Made by a program: the position numbers and the translations under genes | Shown here: positions 62,402-64,000 of the stretch, piece after piece | Layout: every line of letters begins with the position of its first letter | How positions within the stretch are numbered: position 1 is the stretch's first letter | Assembly: GCF_038502225.1 (NCBI RefSeq) | Contig: NW_027196440.1 | Span: 1 to 64,000 of the forward strand | Direction: 5' to 3' | DNA from: Cherax quadricarinatus | Taxonomy: Eukaryota > Arthropoda > Malacostraca > Decapoda > Parastacidae | Length of the DNA: 64,000 bases | Notes under the pieces: model-generated | Database searches by the model: none | The model's input: the letters and a program-made list of their open reading frames with translations, nothing else | Told to the model about the DNA's origin: nothing

Positions 62402-64000
62402 GGAATTTACCTGGAGAGAGTTCCGGGGGTCAACGCCCCCGCGGCCCGGTCTGTGACCAGGCCTCCTGGTGGATCAGAGCCTGATCAACCAGGCTGTTGC
62501 TGCTGGCTGCACGCAAACCAACGTACGAGCCACAGCCCGGCTGATCAGGAACTGACTTTAGGTGCTTGTCCAGTGCCAGCTTGAAGACTGCCAGGGGTCT
62601 GTTGGTAATCCCCCTTATGTGTGCTGGGAGGCAGTTGAACAGTCTCGGGCCCCTGACACTTATTGTATGGTCTCTTAACGTGCTAGTGACACCCCTGCTT
62701 TTCATTGGGGGGATGGTGCATCGTCTGCCAAGTCTTTTGCTTTCGTAGTGAGTGATTTTCGTGTGCAAGTTCGGTACTAGTCCCTCTAGGATTTTCCAGG
62801 TGTATATAATCATGTATCTCTCCCTCCTGCGTTCCAGGGAATACAGGTTTAGGAACCTCAAGCACTCCCAGTAATTGAGGTGTTTTATCTCCGTTATGCA
62901 CGCCGTGAAAGTTCTCTGTACATTTTCTAGGTCGGCAATTTCACCTGCCTTGAAAGGTGCTGTTAGTGTGCAGCAATATTCCAGCCTAGATAGAACAAGT
63001 GACCTGAAGAGTGTCATCATGGGCTTGGCCTCCCTAGTTTTGAAGGTTCTCATTATCCATCCTGTCATTTTTCTAGCAGATGCGATTGATACAATGTTAT
63101 GGTCCTTGAAGGTGAGATCCTCCGACATGATCACTCCCAGGTCTTTGATGTTGGTGTTTCGCTCTACTTTGTGGCCAGAATTTGTTTTGTACTCTGATGA
63201 AGATTTAATTTCCTCATGTTTACCATATCTGAGTAATTGAAATTTCTCATCGTTGAACTTCATATTGTTTTCTGCAGCCCACTGAAAGATTTGGTTGATG
63301 TCCGCCTGGAGCTTTGCAGTGTCAGCAATGGAAGACACTGTCATGCAGATTCGGGTGTCATCTGCAAAGGAAGACACGGTGCTGTGGCTGACATCCTTGT
63401 CTATGTCGGATATGAGGATGAGGAACAAGATGGGAGCGAGTACTGTGCCTTGTGGAACAGAGCTTTTCACCGTAGCTGCCTCGGACTTTACTCTGTTGAT
63501 GACTACTCTCTGTGTTCTGTTAGTGAGGAAATTATAGATCCATCGACCGACTTTTCCTGTTATTCCTTTAGCGAGCATTTTGTGCGCTATTACGCCATGG
63601 TCACACTTGTCGAAGGCTTTTGCAAAGTCTGTATATATTACATCTGCATTCTTTTTGTCTTCTAGTGCATTTAGGACCTTGTCGTAGTGATCCAATAGTT
63701 GAGACAGACAGGAGCGACCTGTTCTAAACCCATGTTGCCCTGGGTTGTGTAACTGATGGGTTTCTAGATGGGTGGTGATCTTGCTTCTTAGGACCCTTTC
63801 AAAGATTTTTATGATATGGGATGTTAGCGCTATTGGTCTGTAGTTCTTTGCTGTTGCTTTACTGCCCCCTTTGTGGAGTGGGGCTATGTCTGTTGTTTTT
63901 AGTAACTGTGGGACGACCCCCGTGTCCATGCTCCCTCTCCATAGGATGGAAAAGGCTCGTGATAGGGGCTTCTTGCAGTTCTTGATGAACACAGAGTTCC
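62402..64000 (-). mobile_element. Second family B LINE, runs off window
   Basis: Antisense 3' portion of a family B element from the tail (TTTACCTGGAGAGAGTTCC) to the window edge. It is very close to the 45057-49950 copy but without its coding deletions. Confidence 0.92.
62430..64000 (-). CDS. Family B ORF2 reverse transcriptase (partial, open to edge)
   Basis: The open frame of at least 520 codons has its start outside the window. PLHKGGSKATAKNYRPIAL, GQHGFRTGRSCLSQ, YTDFAKAFDKCDHG (first catalytic Asp), SVPQGTVLAPILF and SSFADDTRICM (catalytic pair intact). The thumb and CR1-type C-terminus with LSRLEYCCTL, LNLYSLERRRERYMIIYTWK and PRLFNCLPAHIRG follow, and then the terminal residues (PDQPGCGSYVGLRAASSN) that form the widespread tail repeat. 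No disruption is visible, so the element may be recent. Confidence 0.92.
   Translation of the reverse strand, partial: NSVFIKNCKKPLSRAFSILWRGSMDTGVVPQLLKTTDIAPLHKGGSKATAKNYRPIALTSHIIKIFERVLRSKITTHLETHQLHNPGQHGFRTGRSCLSQLLDHYDKVLNALEDKKNADVIYTDFAKAFDKCDHGVIAHKMLAKGITGKVGRWIYNFLTNRTQRVVINRVKSEAATVKSSVPQGTVLAPILFLILISDIDKDVSHSTVSSFADDTRICMTVSSIADTAKLQADINQIFQWAAENNMKFNDEKFQLLRYGKHEEIKSSSEYKTNSGHKVERNTNIKDLGVIMSEDLTFKDHNIVSIASARKMTGWIMRTFKTREAKPMMTLFRSLVLSRLEYCCTLTAPFKAGEIADLENVQRTFTACITEIKHLNYWECLRFLNLYSLERRRERYMIIYTWKILEGLVPNLHTKITHYESKRLGRRCTIPPMKSRGVTSTLRDHTISVRGPRLFNCLPAHIRGITNRPLAVFKLALDKHLKSVPDQPGCGSYVGLRAASSNSLVDQALIHQEAWSQTGPRGR

Noticed and set aside
1..64000. tRNA, rRNA or other structured RNA genes
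   Set aside because: No cloverleaf with matching A/B boxes or rRNA core sequence was noticed. A tRNAscan/Infernal run would be needed to exclude weak cases.

Overview
The window is nuclear DNA of an invertebrate, almost certainly a decapod crustacean (crayfish/shrimp-like). The reasons are intron-split host exons, very high retrotransposon and Tigger-transposon density, and repeat ends that I recognise as ubiquitous in decapod genomes: the LINE tail containing CCTGGAGAGAGTTCC and the Tigger termini ACAGTGGACCCCCG. The species call is recognition plus inference, not a database result. There are no bacterial operons, rRNA, tRNA or CRISPR arrays.

Left part (1-26 kb): the only convincing host gene is an NKRF-like (NF-kappa-B-repressing-factor-like) gene on the + strand. 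Its last four exons lie at 611-737 (end of a double-stranded-RNA-binding domain), 7335-7540 (G-patch), 14885-15058 (start of R3H) and 25462-25651 (rest of R3H, stop). All splice sites are GT/AG and the codon phases match across the three introns (6.6, 7.3 and 10.4 kb). The introns hold Tigger/pogo-type DNA transposons and MITEs, TTAA-flanked piggyBac-like MITEs, a 300-bp-arm palindrome, SINE-like elements and copies of a LINE here called family A. One family A copy (20.6-24.2 kb) is full length with an uninterrupted 968-codon endonuclease/reverse-transcriptase ORF, and it sits inside an older copy of its own family.

Middle (26-36.4 kb): downstream of the gene are a 473-bp SINE-like element with a 12-bp target duplication, a decayed antisense family A LINE (27.4-30.4 kb), an AT-rich stretch with no visible genes (30.4-31.6 kb), and fragments of LINE families A, B, C (CR1-like) and D. 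These fragments carry two small insertions with clean target duplications (49 bp and 107 bp, one tail family) and an unclassified 150-bp insertion with a 15-bp duplication.

Right part (36.4-64 kb): a Gypsy-class LTR retrotransposon (36441-42373, minus) has the unusual domain order protease-integrase-RT-RNase H and a SCAN-like capsid, i.e. a Gmr1-type element. Its right LTR is interrupted by a BEL/Pao element (42374-45056, plus). A second BEL/Pao element faces it (49955-54773, minus), and a near-full-length family B LINE (45057-49950, minus; ORF1 with a PHD finger and CCCH fingers) lies between the two. Then come a family D LINE carrying a 1000-bp solo LTR with TSD CTTAT, a long family C LINE (57.5-60.8 kb) with a G-rich ORF1 region, a (TG)n tract, two more family C 3' ends, and a second family B LINE whose RT frame is intact to the window edge.

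How it fits together: one conserved RNA-binding host gene has been stretched by layered insertions, and relative ages can be read from which element interrupts which. Family names A-D, T0-T7, P0-P3 and E1-E3 are local labels used in this annotation.
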